From: Gymnogyps californianus
Lineage: Eukaryota; Chordata; Aves; Accipitriformes; Cathartidae
Assembly: GCF_018139145.2 (NCBI RefSeq)
Contig: NC_059474.1
Coordinates: forward strand, 46,518,344-46,582,343
Direction: 5' to 3'
Length of the DNA: 64,000 bases
In this document: positions 12,861-25,160 of the stretch, piece after piece
Layout: every line of letters begins with the position of its first letter
Position numbering within the stretch: position 1 is the first letter of the stretch
Program-made: the position numbers and the translations under genes
Notes under the pieces: generated by a model
The model's database searches: none
What the model saw: the letters and a program-made list of their open reading frames with translations, nothing else
Told to the model about the DNA's origin: nothing

Positions 12861-14336
12861 ATTTACAGAGTCCTTGCCAGTGATTGTAATGACAATAAAT
12901 GTAAGGGTCTATGATAAACCATGCTATATGAAATCATCTTCCTGACCAGTCCTGTAGAATGAGAATTGCATCCTCTTTGTAGTTATTGTCATAATGTCAG
13001 ATAATCACCATAAGGAGCATCCCTAAGCTTTTTCTTTGTTTCTGCCTACAGAAATATTTTTGTATATCTGTCTAGTCTTTCCTCCTATCCAGTCACAGAA
13101 GAACTTGTCACCATGTAGATTATTCTAGGTAGCCTCACAGAGGGGAGGAGGAGCTAAGAAAGCTGGGTCTGCAGTTTGTCTACATAATTTCTGTGAATCA
13201 GAAGTTATATATACATAGAAGGAATAATTTAAGAATATTTGCTTACAATACTTGGAAGACCCTGATACTACTTACCCTTTTGCTGGCAAAGTCTGCAGAG
13301 ATGAAAATGGCATTTCTTTGGACCTGCCATAGTCTTTATGCTGTTACATTTGTAGAGCCCATTGTGATTCCTGATCATTCCTTTGGGATGCTACAGTAGA
13401 ACCAATAGAGAAGCAGTAAAACTACAGTAAGGAAAGACACCACCTCAAACCTAGTCAGTCACAGAGAAATACTTGCATGCAATAACTTTCAAAGTAGAAG
13501 TCATCAAATTTGGCAAGAAGGTCAAAGAAAAATAGTTAAATGTGGTCTATTCTACTAGGCTGTATTCAATAAAATAATCTTTCGTTACTTTAGTATTTCC
13601 ACTGGACTGGCCCAAAGAGCTTCAGATATCACCTGTACATTTACAAAAAGATGAGCATGCATATCCTGGATCCTTGCATTTGCTCCAGGAATATATACAG
13701 TACTTACCAATAAAGCTGTGATACATACTCAGGATGGAAATTTGTTTGTGATTGGCAGTTCATGCATGCTTGGCACGCACCAAAAGTGTTTCAAATATCC
13801 TATAAATGCAATTCATGCGTTGAGATTTAAGGAGTTTTGTGCAAATTATTTCTAGCACTATAAGGAAAATGCTTATTGCCTTAATTGTCATAGAAACTAA
13901 AGATTTTAGAGTATAAATATAAATACTTAAACTACAAAGAAACATCCATGGAATATAAAGTCCTGAGTGAGTCTTGACAATAATGCTCTGATTTTGCTAG
14001 GTTTATTTTCTTCTACTGTGATTAAGATCATATCTAATAGCATAATTATGTGTCACAAATAGCCTAGCCACCTTTTTAAATAATGAAGCAGCTTCAATAA
14101 TATTTCTATAGAAAATAAAACCAACTGCTACTGACTTACTTTTAGAGAGTTCCTGTTTTCAAGATTTGATATGAATTTGTGTTAAGCAGTATTTTGAGAT
14201 GGCTTCTAGATTTTTAAGGAAGCAACCTATTCATACATTTTCATCCATTTTATAGAATTTTAATAAGTACATAGCTTATTCACTGATTGTTGGACTTGTC
14301 TCTAGTGATTCCAGGTAAAATAAATATTCACCATCA

Positions 14337-14355
14337 TTAATTAGATTTAATTAGA
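14337..14355. promoter_or_regulatory. Two TAATTAG homeodomain-type motifs spaced 10 bp
   Basis: TAATTAG occurs at 14338-14344 and again at 14348-14354, so the two copies sit one helical turn apart on the same face. TAATTA is the core site of many homeodomain proteins. Such motifs are frequent by chance in AT-rich DNA, so regulatory function is only a suggestion. Confidence 0.25.
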
Positions 14356-15998
14356 GTTTTCAAGGCAACCAGTCACTGTTGTTCTATTACGTTGACCCAA
14401 AAGGGTACACTTCTATACCCTACTTTGTTTTTCTTGATATACTAATATGCTTCAGTATTTCTGTTCTAACCTAGAATCTTGACCTCTGTTTTATAATGAT
14501 GTCTCTCAAAAAGATATCGACCTTTGACAACCTTATCATCAGGGATATCTATGTAACTAAATTCTAGAGAAAGACCTAACTGCTCTGAAAAAGGACAATC
14601 ATTTCAAAGCAGGAAAAACCACTGGCCAGTTGCATATTTATCTTAAATAAATACATAAAGGTGAACTTGGTCCTGCCATTTCCTAGTGGAGAGGAGCTCT
14701 CTGGAATGCAAAGATAAGCTCCAGAAAAGGAAGGAGTTAAGCAATATTAAATTGTGTTTATTTAGCCTGAGCTTTCTCAAAGCTAGCTATACATTCGGAC
14801 AGACTTTGGCAGCATACTTCCTCTTTTCTGTAGTCTATGAAATTTCCTGTATTCCTAAACCTCTGAGCAGCTTTGTCAACATCTTCCGTTTCCTCCAATG
14901 AACTCCCCAGTCTTGAAAACACTGGAGTAAACTCTCCAATGAGTCTTACCCACCCACTTATGCTCTGTGGCAAGAAGCCATACCAGCATAGATGACCGCG
15001 TATAGATATCTGATTCCTACCAACACAAGCTAGCAGAAGCATGCTGATTGCTTTAACTAGATTGCCAAAGTTTTGGTATATTCAGGATTCACTGATTTCA
15101 GCAGCAGCGTAACCCTTAGCAAAGTCAAGCCATTTATGTACAGTATCAAGAGAGGTTAAAAAGCCAAAATGTCTACCAGAATTTTGAAAACCTTTCTTTT
15201 TTATGCTTTAAAAATAAGTAATGTAAAACAGATATGTTTTCCCCATAGAAAGAAAACATTTTCTTGTACGAAAAAGAGTAAAGGCATGAAAATGTTTCTT
15301 TCCATATGACTGTTTCTAGAAAGATTCCAGGGATACATCTGAGGCACATTTGGAAATGCACTAGCTATATGTTTATGTAGTCACTCCATAAAGTGTTCAA
15401 TATTCTGTCAGATTTAGCATTGCATATAATAGCAACTGGCATGATGTCACCACTCTATTGGTTAAAACATTACTGAAAGGAAAGGGCTGTTCTTATTCAT
15501 TGGCAAATGTGTCCTTTAATGATAATGCTTTTTATTTCCCACTTTTGTATAGTATCTTGTGATTTTTTGGTAACTATGGCAACTATTCATTTTTGTTCTG
15601 AATAAAAGTGTGTTGTAAATCCATGCAACTTGCTGGCATATAAATTAAGGCTGCCTGCTGGAACTAGTATGCCAGAGTTCAGTTTTCCCACTTAGCTTTA
15701 AATTGACACGTTCACTGTTGATGAAGAAAGTGCCTGTCTCTGCTGAGGAAAAAAAAGATTTGTCCTGAGTAGGTAGAAAAGGTCATTCAGTTCAGTGCAC
15801 AAAACACAGGTGCTGATGACTACTGACCGAGGATTGAGTCCGTCAGGCTGAGCAAAGAAAATATTGGAATTACCTTTTAAAAAGCGATGGCATCAATACC
15901 AGCCAAGAGGAAAGAAAGAGGAAAAAAAGAAGGATGAGAGGTGAAACTACAGCTGAAACCTACCTGCATCCTAGAGGGAGCAGCCTAACTCCTGGGTG

Positions 15999-16025
15999 CG
16001 AAAACACGTTTTGGCAGCGCCGACG
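15999..16025. other. Local CpG cluster
   Basis: Five CpG dinucleotides fall within 27 bases in a window that is otherwise CpG-poor. The flanks from about 15960 to 16100 are also G+C-richer than their neighbours. It is too short for a CpG island. Confidence 0.4.
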
Positions 16026-16429
16026 TAGGCTGCAGTGTGCAGAATCACTGATGCAACACCCCAGAGCTCCTCGCTGCTGACTGCCCTGCAGCCATTCTCC
16101 AGGCCAGTGTAACCTTGCCCCTTAGCAAACACCTGCTAGTACCTAATTCCTCCTAAAATAAAGTCCTTGAACTTTTATTACTACATTTTCAGGACCACAT
16201 AATTCAATGGATTAAAGCATCTCACCAATATATTTTTCCCTTCCTAACTCACTCCCATCTTTTGCTTTCTTAGAAAAGCAGGAGATTTTCATTCAAGTCA
16301 GTCACTGCTCAAAGGTGCAATTATACTTCTGTCTGTATTGTGGCAGCTGCCCGCTTTTCCAGTGTACCTGAAATTTCAAATACATCCCCTGTTGCTTGGG
16401 CCCTGTTCTGGTCTCTCTTCAGTATAACC

Positions 16430-16565
16430 CATAATCGTAGAATAATTCAGGTTGGAAGGGACTTCAGGAGGTCCTCTAGTCCAACCTGCCATTCAGAGTG
16501 CAGAGTCAAAATTGATTTCAGACCAGGTTGCTCAATCCAATTTCAGCAGAGCTCTTCCTGAGATG
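16430..16565 (-). mobile_element. CR1 LINE 3'-end fragment, antisense
   Basis: The plus strand runs from a degenerate octamer pair (AATCGTAGAATAATT) into GGTTGGAAGGGACTTC and CTCTAGTCCAACC, then to GACCAGGTTGCTCAATCC. This is the reverse complement of the conserved 3' untranslated region of avian CR1 elements. Only about 135 bases remain, so the copy is strongly 5'-truncated, as most CR1 copies are. The octamers at the terminus are mutated, so it is older than the copy at 44126. The subfamily cannot be assigned by eye. Confidence 0.85.
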
Positions 16566-19500
16566 TCTGGGTATAGATGAAACAAGAAACAGCCTGCAGC
16601 AAAAGTAATAATTTGATAATTTGATGAAGGGCATTGCAAACAAAGGTTAACATAAGTCATATTTCTTTTTGATCCAAACAGTAGTGTATCTTGAAGTATT
16701 ATCTCCAGGATTCCCTATCCAACCTCAGTACCAAGTTTCATGGCATTACTTCTCCAGATATAGTTCAGTGTGTGTATAAATTTTACGTGAATCAAAACCT
16801 GGAAGATTTATGCCCTTTGATCTTTGCAAGCCGTTATTACACCATTATCTTCCCAAGCATTAATTAATAATAAATGCTTCATTAATCATGAAGCTAAGCT
16901 AAGCATATTTTTTCACATCCTCCCAGCTCTAGGATCCCAATTCTATTAAAAAAGCTTAGCACTAGCACATCTTAATTTCTAGATGCTTAAGTCTCTTAAC
17001 TACAGAATTGATGCAGCAGCATGTTTTAGTATTATTACTTTTCAGATTAAGCTAAAACAAGTATCTCTGTTTGGTTTCCTTTTTGCATCTACGATACTGC
17101 TTTACCATTAGCTCTTTATTTCGGAAAAAAACAAGTATTGATGTTTTAAGTAAATTATTTCAACACAGCTAGACAAAGCATTAGATCTCACAAATACCAG
17201 CAGCAGTTTCCACTCTGCTACATTACCATGATGTCAGGTTGAAGCTCCAGAAGACTGAAATCATTATTTTCTGAATTTTAGATTCTGGTATAATTGTTCA
17301 GTGAAGATGCACTTATAACAGGCCAATGAAAGGTAAATAACACACAAGTGAATTTTAGGAAGACTGGTGATGGATTAAAGCCAGTTTTGACAGATCTGCC
17401 AATCTATGTATCATGCTCTCAGGGAGAGCTCTGATTTGAACAGGCTTCCTTCAGAGTCAGAGATCACTGCTCCAGTGATTCTGTCTTAAATCTGACAAAG
17501 CTTAATGCAAATAATATCAAATGAAAAGTAGCATCCCTTGCTACAATTCACAGGAAAATGCCAAAGCAAGGAGAATTTTGCCCACCAAACATCTAGGTGA
17601 AATAGGAGCTAAAAACTCTCCCCTACTTCCCTTCAGTGGGGCACAGCAACTGATAAAATATAGTTTCCAGTCACAGGAATTCATCACAAGAGGAAAAGTA
17701 AAGGCAGGATAGAGACCATCAAGAAATTTTGGAAAAGCGTAGAGATCCTACAGACAGGAGGGACTCTTGTCTCCTATTCCCAAAGGTCAAAATGCCTGAC
17801 CTTGACACCACTCCCAAAAAACTGTCTCCCCATGGGAAAAACTTCCCCATGCAGTCTGTATGTCTATGTCTACAAATCTAACCTCAACTCCTTATCATTT
17901 TGTTTCTGAGAAGGGGTTAGCCAGAGAACAGCCCCAGTGACAGCTGAAGACTGGGATTAATAGTCGAGTCCTGTATTCCTCCTATCTTTGGCAGTAGACT
18001 GAGAGGAGTGCTCCAATCTACCAGATTCCTCTATGGACTAAAAAAAGCAATGTTTCATATCAAAAGTATGAGCATCTCCTCCTGGAAATGACAAAAGTCC
18101 CTCTCCATCATGTATTTTTCCAGATTCAATTTGCCCACTGGAATTTAGGCTGATGCATAATTTATACATAGTAAGTTTAGGGTTATTTTAGGGTTTTATG
18201 TTAGTGCTCTGAATACCTTTCCTACCACCTCAACATACCACATAAGCTATGCTAAATCGTAATATCAGTTGTTTCCTTAGTCCAACAAAGTAAGCAAAGA
18301 GAAACAGGAGGCAAATGTGACAGTTATCTGTACCATTAGTCAAGATACAGCCACATTGCCAGCAGTGTGGCTTTTAAATTTGGAGAAGTAAGATCTATAA
18401 GAAGTCATCTTAGCTGCAGTAGAGGAAAGCATGATCCAAAGCCCAAAAACAAGTACAGAGAGACAAGATGAATGAAGGGAAAGTCTGGTTAATAGCTGGC
18501 GCAGGGGGGAGTCCCTAGAAGATAGGATTAAGCAGTCTTTGAAAATCTTTCTAGGATTCGAAGCTGAAAACTGCAAGCACACGTTGAATTAATTAGACAC
18601 ACCATTAATTTACCTTTCTAATTTTATCCACTTAGGACTTTGGATTTACGTACTTTACTCAATACATTTCCTTCTGAATCTCAATTTCTTTGCTGAACAG
18701 GACTCTACAGGACAAGAAATAAAGTGAGCATGCTTGGACCTTCAGGATTGCAATCTCAATTTACACTAAGATTCCCATTAATGTAAGCAAAGATAAGATG
18801 AAACATAGCCTTCAGCACATTTCAACAGCTACCAGTAGGACTTACAATTCAGGGGGAGAGGAGCTGAAGCTAAAACATGATTTAACCAGAAAAGAAAAGC
18901 CCCAACTGAAAAAACTATTATTGACTCATGTCTCAGTAAAAATGCTTCAAGATCTTCTGCACCAATATGTGATTGGATCAGTCATTTTATTATTCTGAAC
19001 ACAGTAAAGATCTATAGGTCAGGAATAAGAATGTTTGCTTTATATTTTCTTGAGAGGTGAAACTTCTTAACTGAATCTTACACTTAATCATTTCCAAATC
19101 CCAGGCTATATCTGCTGATCCCTGTTTCGATTTAAAATAAAATTCATTTTCTGGTTTGCTGCATGACTTTTATTTCGGATTTGACTTAGATTTATGAATG
19201 GGATACAGCTTTTCTTGCTGAACACTTGAACAACCTTGGTCCCTGTGGTGATTTCCACATTGCCGCAAGCAGGAAGAAACACTCACTACTGTAAAATGAT
19301 ATGACATCCCTACTTCAGAAGCCAAAACAAATTTTTGAAGGCTGAAGTGTTCAGTTGCAGGAGGGGTGGAAACCCAAGGGGATCTAGCCCTTGCAGTGTT
19401 CTGAAAAGTCAATGCCAGTTTTCAACTCATTGCTTCTTAATCAAGAAACAGAGAGAATCTGGGTACACAATGAATCATCATCGGTATGGAAATGGGGGGA

Positions 19501-21224
19501 CAGGGAGGTTATTGATTGAACTCACAGTTTTCCCTGTAGCTGCTGACACTGAAATTTGACTTTGACTCAGAGTAAAATGATTTCTCCTGAAGATAACTGC
19601 TCCACACTGCACTGCACAATTTACCACAAAGGGCACTATTTATAGCAAATGGACCGTAGGGTTCTGAAGACAGAGTTGGACACAGCCCAGCACACTGGCA
19701 TGACCCCTTGCAGCATGACATCTCTACTGCCACACTTCCTGGGCTAATGCCTTAAGCAGTGCTGATATTACTTGCACACCCAAACTGTTTGGTACTTCGA
19801 CGTGTGATACCCTTCCTGGCACAAGTTACAAACAGGGCAGAGCTGATCTTTTCTACTTGCCCTAGTACCCAAGTACAGGTTGAGAGTTGAGGTACAAAAC
19901 AGTCTGGAGCAAAGGCAAAATCTGAAGTGTTCAAATTCAAAACTGCAATGCTGAGAAGCCCCGCTTTGGTTGCTTGCTTAACCCTGGGAGTTTTGCTTAA
20001 TGCCTAGAAACACTCTGGTTTTTACAGAGCCAAATTTATTCAGTGTCCAGCTAACAGTGACTGTGAGTTTCAATAGTGTGGGATAAACACACTCAGTGCA
20101 CCCCACGGGCCTGTTTTCTTGAATGTCCATACCAAGATTCCCATGGGAGCACACCACAGCTCCATGCCTGCTCACATACTTGAGTCTCCTTCCAGAGGAA
20201 AGCCTCCACAAAAAATGTATGTATTATGTATAATGTATATCCATGTAATACATGTTGAACTGTAGAAGTTATGTAGGCATTTGGAGTACAACAAATGCCA
20301 ACGACTTTGAGGCCAAATCACTTTTTTAAACAGGATTTGGTGCCTATATCATGAGGACAGTGGGGTAACAGGTGGGTTTTTTGTTTGTTTTTGTGTTTTG
20401 ATATTCAGTGCCTGAAATCACTGAAGGAGCCAGGTGACTCAGTTCACTTTAAAACAACACACTAGGAACCTATCCAAACATTCAGGCACTTCAATGCTAT
20501 TAGAGATCTTACCCCTGTGCACTTATACTTTTAGCCTTGGACTCAGACATCTAGAAAAGTGACAGAGGGAACAAATTAACTGAGAAGTGAAAATTATTCT
20601 GTAAAAATTCATTTGAGGAAGAATCGTCAAATAGAGAAGATAAATCTGTGGGATTCAGATCTAAGTTTAGCTGGAAAACACAACTTTCAGAATACCAGGC
20701 AGCTCAAAACAGTGAAATCAATGTTCAAAGTAAAAAACCAGATTAAATTCATAATAAATGAGTAACGAAAGTACACCTTCACAGATGAACCACTTGAAGG
20801 CTACATATCTTGGAGATAGGCGTACATTAGTTTTCAGATACTGTACTTTACATGAAAATAAAATGGGACATTAATCACTAATTCACTGATGAATATAACG
20901 CGCTCACATTTTAATGAGCCAGCTGAAAATTTTACCTCCTTCACAGTTCTGCTTCGCAAAGCGCTTCCCAAATAATTAATTTCAAGCAACTTACTTTATT
21001 TTACCAGTATCTTCCTGACTATCTAGCATTGCTCATATACTCAATTTCCAGAGCATTTCACTTCAAAATGAGATGAACAGAAGCGTGACTCATGTACACC
21101 TAGGAGCACTGAACCATTTGGCACTTCTTTCATCACAAAGCACAATCACTGCACTGGAGACCTCTCTTGTATTATTTCACCTGGTTCACAGTATAGCAAA
21201 TTCTTTTTTTTTTCCACAAAACAA
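16566..21224. other. Unique non-coding stretch
   Basis: No gene or element was recognised. The stretch contains an inverted repeat at 16876-16894 and a T/G-rich patch at about 20372-20400. A moderately G+C-richer segment with several short minus-strand frames lies at 19170-20211, but its frames carry stops and match no family. Confidence 0.55.
16876..16894. repeat. Inverted repeat, 7-bp arms around TAATC
   Basis: GCTTCAT and its reverse complement ATGAAGC flank TAATC. It sits in a cluster of TAAT cores (about 16858-16887) followed by tandem GCTAA units. It could be a homeodomain-type binding cluster or chance in AT-rich sequence. Confidence 0.5.
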
Positions 21225-21540
21225 AGGTAACAGCAATAACATAATAGAAAGTATCATTTATTCACTGTTTTACATCTTCAAATATTCTACAAGCCTTAAT
21301 CTTCACAAAATCCTGTAGAGTTAGAAAGTATGTACTTCCAGCACTTGATTTAAAATTGAAGAAACTAGCCCTATCAATCTCAGATACATGTATGCCTCCA
21401 CAACTTTTAAAGTATTTGCTTCACTTTGTGTGTGAGGAAGGAATATCATATTAGCCTCTTTTTACTGCAAAGCACTGAGACATGAGGTCTAGAATTCAAC
21501 ACATTTCAGATTAGGAACCAAGTCAGTCTGGGCTCCCTGT
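21225..21540 (+). mobile_element. MIR/L2-tail-like ancient SINE or LINE fragment
   Basis: The stretch carries, in the expected order, words typical of the shared MIR/L2 3' region. They are an ATAATAG...CATTTATT start, then TTAATCTTCACAAAATCCTG near 21298, then a GAAGAAACT word, and later GAACC..GTCAGTCTGGGCTCC near 21516-21535. Divergence is high and the limits are soft. It was identified by pattern memory and may be an L2 tail and not a MIR. Confidence 0.4.
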
Positions 21541-23533
21541 TTAAAATGGAGATAAAATGGCCAGTCCAGAAGACAGTTCACATCTTCAGTTAACTGAGTT
21601 GTATTCTGGAAGTGTTATCACCCTCTGCTGATTTTAGCAGCAACTTATTGTAACTAGGATACTTAGGTTAAGTGTTTAAGATCATAGTGGATGAATCAAA
21701 GCCTATGGTGGCATACCAGAATATATTTGGCAGAAGAGGAAAAGTTGGTTCAGCATCTTTCAAGACCTAGCATGGCCCACCCCACCTCCGAAGATGGACT
21801 TTACAAAAACATCACGGAAAGTGGTCATTTATATCTCCTTTGAAAACCTCTCCCAGCATGACTGAATTATTCACTAAAGCACACAGAGCAAAAGACTGTT
21901 GCAGCCAGGACTGGACTGCTGAGCAGCCTTGCCCTCACAGCTTGCCTATCCCTCAGACACAAAACACATGTTAATCCAGGGCACTCAACATTAAGGAACT
22001 CCTTTCACATACCACTCTGCTTTGCAAAGGCTTCTGACTTCTCTTCAGTATATTTTTGAACATGGAAATCGTAACAACAATAAATATTCAACCCATCCAT
22101 AAGTAATTGCCATGTGATGAATATAGGTACTCATATCTGAAAGGGTCAGATGAAAATATCCTAATATTTCTCTCACTTGCTATGACTGCCACTCATTCAA
22201 AAAGTTTTAAGATAAGTTACAATAATGAACAGGGCAAGCCCAGTAAAGACTGATACAAAAATGGCATACATAACTTGATCAAAAAGAGACATGTATCTAA
22301 TAGGTTATATAAAAGACAAGAGGGCCAATCTTTGTAATGCATGAGATAAGTAAAGAAAATCCCAGGGGACAGACCAGCCAGAGCGGATCAGATACTGTTC
22401 TCAATTACATGAATATAAATCCAAGTGCCACTGACATCAGTTTCAAACACACATGTTTAATTGAGATCAAAATCTGGCCAGTGTCTCAACTTTTGGTACA
22501 TCTGATACTCCGTCTGCACTATATTCCATTATATACACCATCCAGGCAATTTGAATGAATAGCTATTTCAGGCAGGCATTCATCTCAGTCTGACCATATG
22601 TGAAAAGTCTGGACAACACAAGTATGTGTCACATGCCAGCCATATTAAGTCCTATTAAGCTAAAATTTGAGGTGAAGTAAAAAACATAAAATTATACCAG
22701 GAAAAACAAAAAGAACGAAAGTGCTGTAATAACGGTAATCAAGAACTGTACCAAACCCAAGACCTTTTATCACTGTATGAAAAAGTCCTCTTACTTGAAG
22801 GGGCTGATCAGTAGAGAAGTGTAGGATAGCAGTGATTATCCCAACTCTTAGTTTGCAGCCCCTAGCAGCATAAGGCTGAAGAAAACAGAACTGAAGATGA
22901 ATTTTTGAAGATTATCACCAGAGGCACCTCATAAATACAAAGAAAGTGCAAACTCTACAGAAGCTGTAGTTCTGCTGCTAATGCTGTGGTTCCTGAGGTG
23001 GCCTCATTATTTTTCTCTTATACAGTATAAAACCATTAAGCATCATTATCAAAGAAATTTGTACCAAAGTTGGGGTTTTTTTTAAATGAAGAGAACCAAG
23101 ATCATACATTTCCCAAGGACTGGATAGAGACTCCTATTTACAGCCATACTTTGAGTAGATTATGTTATATAACGCTCGGCGCGTCTCTTAAGAAAAAGAT
23201 TTTGAGAGAATCTGAAGACAAAAAACAAAAACAAACAAGGATATAAGATCCAGATAGCATCTGCCCTCAGCAACTTTCATGGGGCAGTCATGTAGCAAGT
23301 AGGGTTCCCTGGATGCTATTTGAATTTCAGTGGTATTGCAGGTGCTACCACTACAATAACGCACAAGTTTGTCTGAAAGATTATGAACCGCTCACTTGAT
23401 GACTCTTCTGCACGTTATCTGATAACACAGGTAAATGAACATAGAGCTTAAGAGACTTTTAGGTCCCAGTAGCGCAAATGCAAAGCCTATCACACTTGAA
23501 CACTTCATCCAGGGACTGTCCCTTTTCTTACAG
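21541..23533. other. Unique non-coding stretch
   Basis: No gene was recognised. It holds a weak CTCF-like motif at about 21619-21632 (TCACCCTCTGCTGA) and an isolated cluster of four CpGs at 23173-23183. Confidence 0.5.
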
Positions 23534-23714
23534 GTTTGTACTATGCCTGGCACAAAGGGGACCAGTGGCTCCCATGTGCTCTTGGATCACAACACAACTC
23601 TTCAGTAAAAACAAGGACCATGCAACACACCCGCACCACACCGAGAGCACGCTTCTTGTTTAACAGTAGGATTTTGTATTTTATGGAGCTTTGTTTCCGG
23701 CTCCACTCTAAAGG
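23534..23714 (+). other. Exon-like open segment with consensus splice signals
   Basis: The run TGTCCCTTTTCTTACAG ending at 23533 is a near-ideal polypyrimidine tract and acceptor. GTAAGT at 23715-23720 after AAAGG is a full-consensus donor. The 181 bases between them stay open in one frame for their whole length, starting with two bases of a split codon; the frame closes at the TAA inside the donor. The predicted peptide of about 60 residues begins LYYAWHKGDQWLPC and shows no domain I recognise. It could be a coding exon of an unknown or fast-evolving gene, a non-coding RNA exon, or a chance pairing. Confidence 0.25.
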
Positions 23715-25031
23715 GTAAGTTGAGTTTTGTGCTTAAAACAGCAATTCCAGATCTTTGCAATGCATCAAGGCATTCTTTTATCTAGTTTTAAAGCACTTAC
23801 ATTGAGTATCTCTGAATATAAAATGGATATTCTGAGAATACAAAGTAACTGTTACTTAGAAATAAAATTAGTTTGGAAATGGTTCCTTTAAGACCTTAAC
23901 AAATCTCTTACATAATTTGTATTTATCTTAAATGATCCAAATGCAAGGATTTCAGTTCTCTCTGGCATGTATCAAAACCAGCTCCAGTGGGGTAGATTGG
24001 CATTTAAATAGGCAGGCTTCTGACAACCTAAGAAAAGAAAATTGGTTTAAAAATCACTGAGATATTTAACTCATATGATCATCTCAACAATCATAGTGGT
24101 TACAAGCTACTTGTACTTTACTTTTCTGTGAACAGAAGGTAAACCTGGGCTAAAATTACAGAAAATGCAAGTTCTCAGAAGTCAGAATTTGGGCAGCTCT
24201 CCAGTAAAAGAACATAGATACAACTGTTGGAACTGGAAAATACTGAAGATTTGTTTCTAATACTGATTAATATGCTTTCAATACAATACAATTTCCTTCA
24301 CAGTTAAGATCCTTTTAGTTAAGATTCACTAAAATAATTTGAACCACTTACATTTTTAGTTTACTATGATTTGGTACAAGGGCTTTTTTTCTCCCTTCAG
24401 TCTCAGGGAATATTTATCAAAGATATTTTACTGTCTCTATTTCCTACTCATTACCTTGGGGTAGAACAGCTACTGTCCTGTTTCTTCCCACTGAGACTTA
24501 ATATGAAGTAATGTCCATGCTGAAAAAGGGCCAACACTTTGCAAGTTTCTTCTAAGGAGATAATTGTATTCCTCCTTCTGTCTACTGAGATCAAAGCTTT
24601 CAGTTTTGAAGAAGGGCAGTAAAAAGGAATTGTCAATCATAAATATTTCTTTGCTTAAGCTATTCTTTTTATCAGATCTAGTCTCCAGAGATGGTAGGAA
24701 GCAAAGGGCAACAGGGGGTACACAAGTATGCTGGGAAATGTACAAGAAAGAAGGTGAAGCAAAGGAAACCCTTTATACATTCCAGCATCCTCACGATTCT
24801 CTGATGAGAAAAAAAAGCAAACACAGCTTAATTGCAGGGTTATGATGTTTGTTTTGTACAGCTCTTGAACAGCAGAAAACAGACAACAGAGTAAATTTCA
24901 GATAAATCTGTTCCACCTGCAGATTATTAAATACGTCACGTTAGAATTTTCCTTATTTTGCATTGATTAGTATAATATCCTTCATTTAAAAATTAAAATC
25001 AAGTGAAAACAAGGTGATTCCCAATAGCAGA

Positions 25032-25047
25032 TTTTTTTTTTTTTTTT
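25032..25047. repeat. T16 homopolymer tract
   Basis: An uninterrupted T run about 95 bases before an A20 run on the same strand. The two could pair as an inverted repeat in single-stranded DNA or RNA. Confidence 0.75.
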
Positions 25048-25140
25048 AATTGAATCTGCCTGTAAGAGGTCCACAGGAGACACACTTAATTCAGGAAACT
25101 ACAGGACAAGAGATACAGCACTTGTTTTTTCTGGCGGACT

Positions 25141-25160
25141 AAAAAAAAAAAAAAAAAAAA
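25141..25160. repeat. A20 homopolymer tract
   Basis: One of the two longest A runs in the window. No AATAAA precedes it closely, so a retrocopy tail is not supported. Confidence 0.8.

Larger units (their letters stand above)
12861..16429. other. AT-rich unique non-coding stretch
   Basis: No gene was recognised. The stretch contains a pair of phased homeodomain-type sites near 14337-14355 and a small CpG cluster at 15999-16025 inside a locally G+C-richer patch. The open frames at 14686-15042 overlap on both strands and look like chance. Confidence 0.55.

Noticed and set aside
19170..19940. Three successive minus-strand frames in the same register, suggesting a decayed gene
   Set aside because: I checked the gap near 19413-19508 and found further stops in the same register (at 19422 and 19437). 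The number of stops is only mildly low for this G+C-richer segment, and no protein family was recognised.
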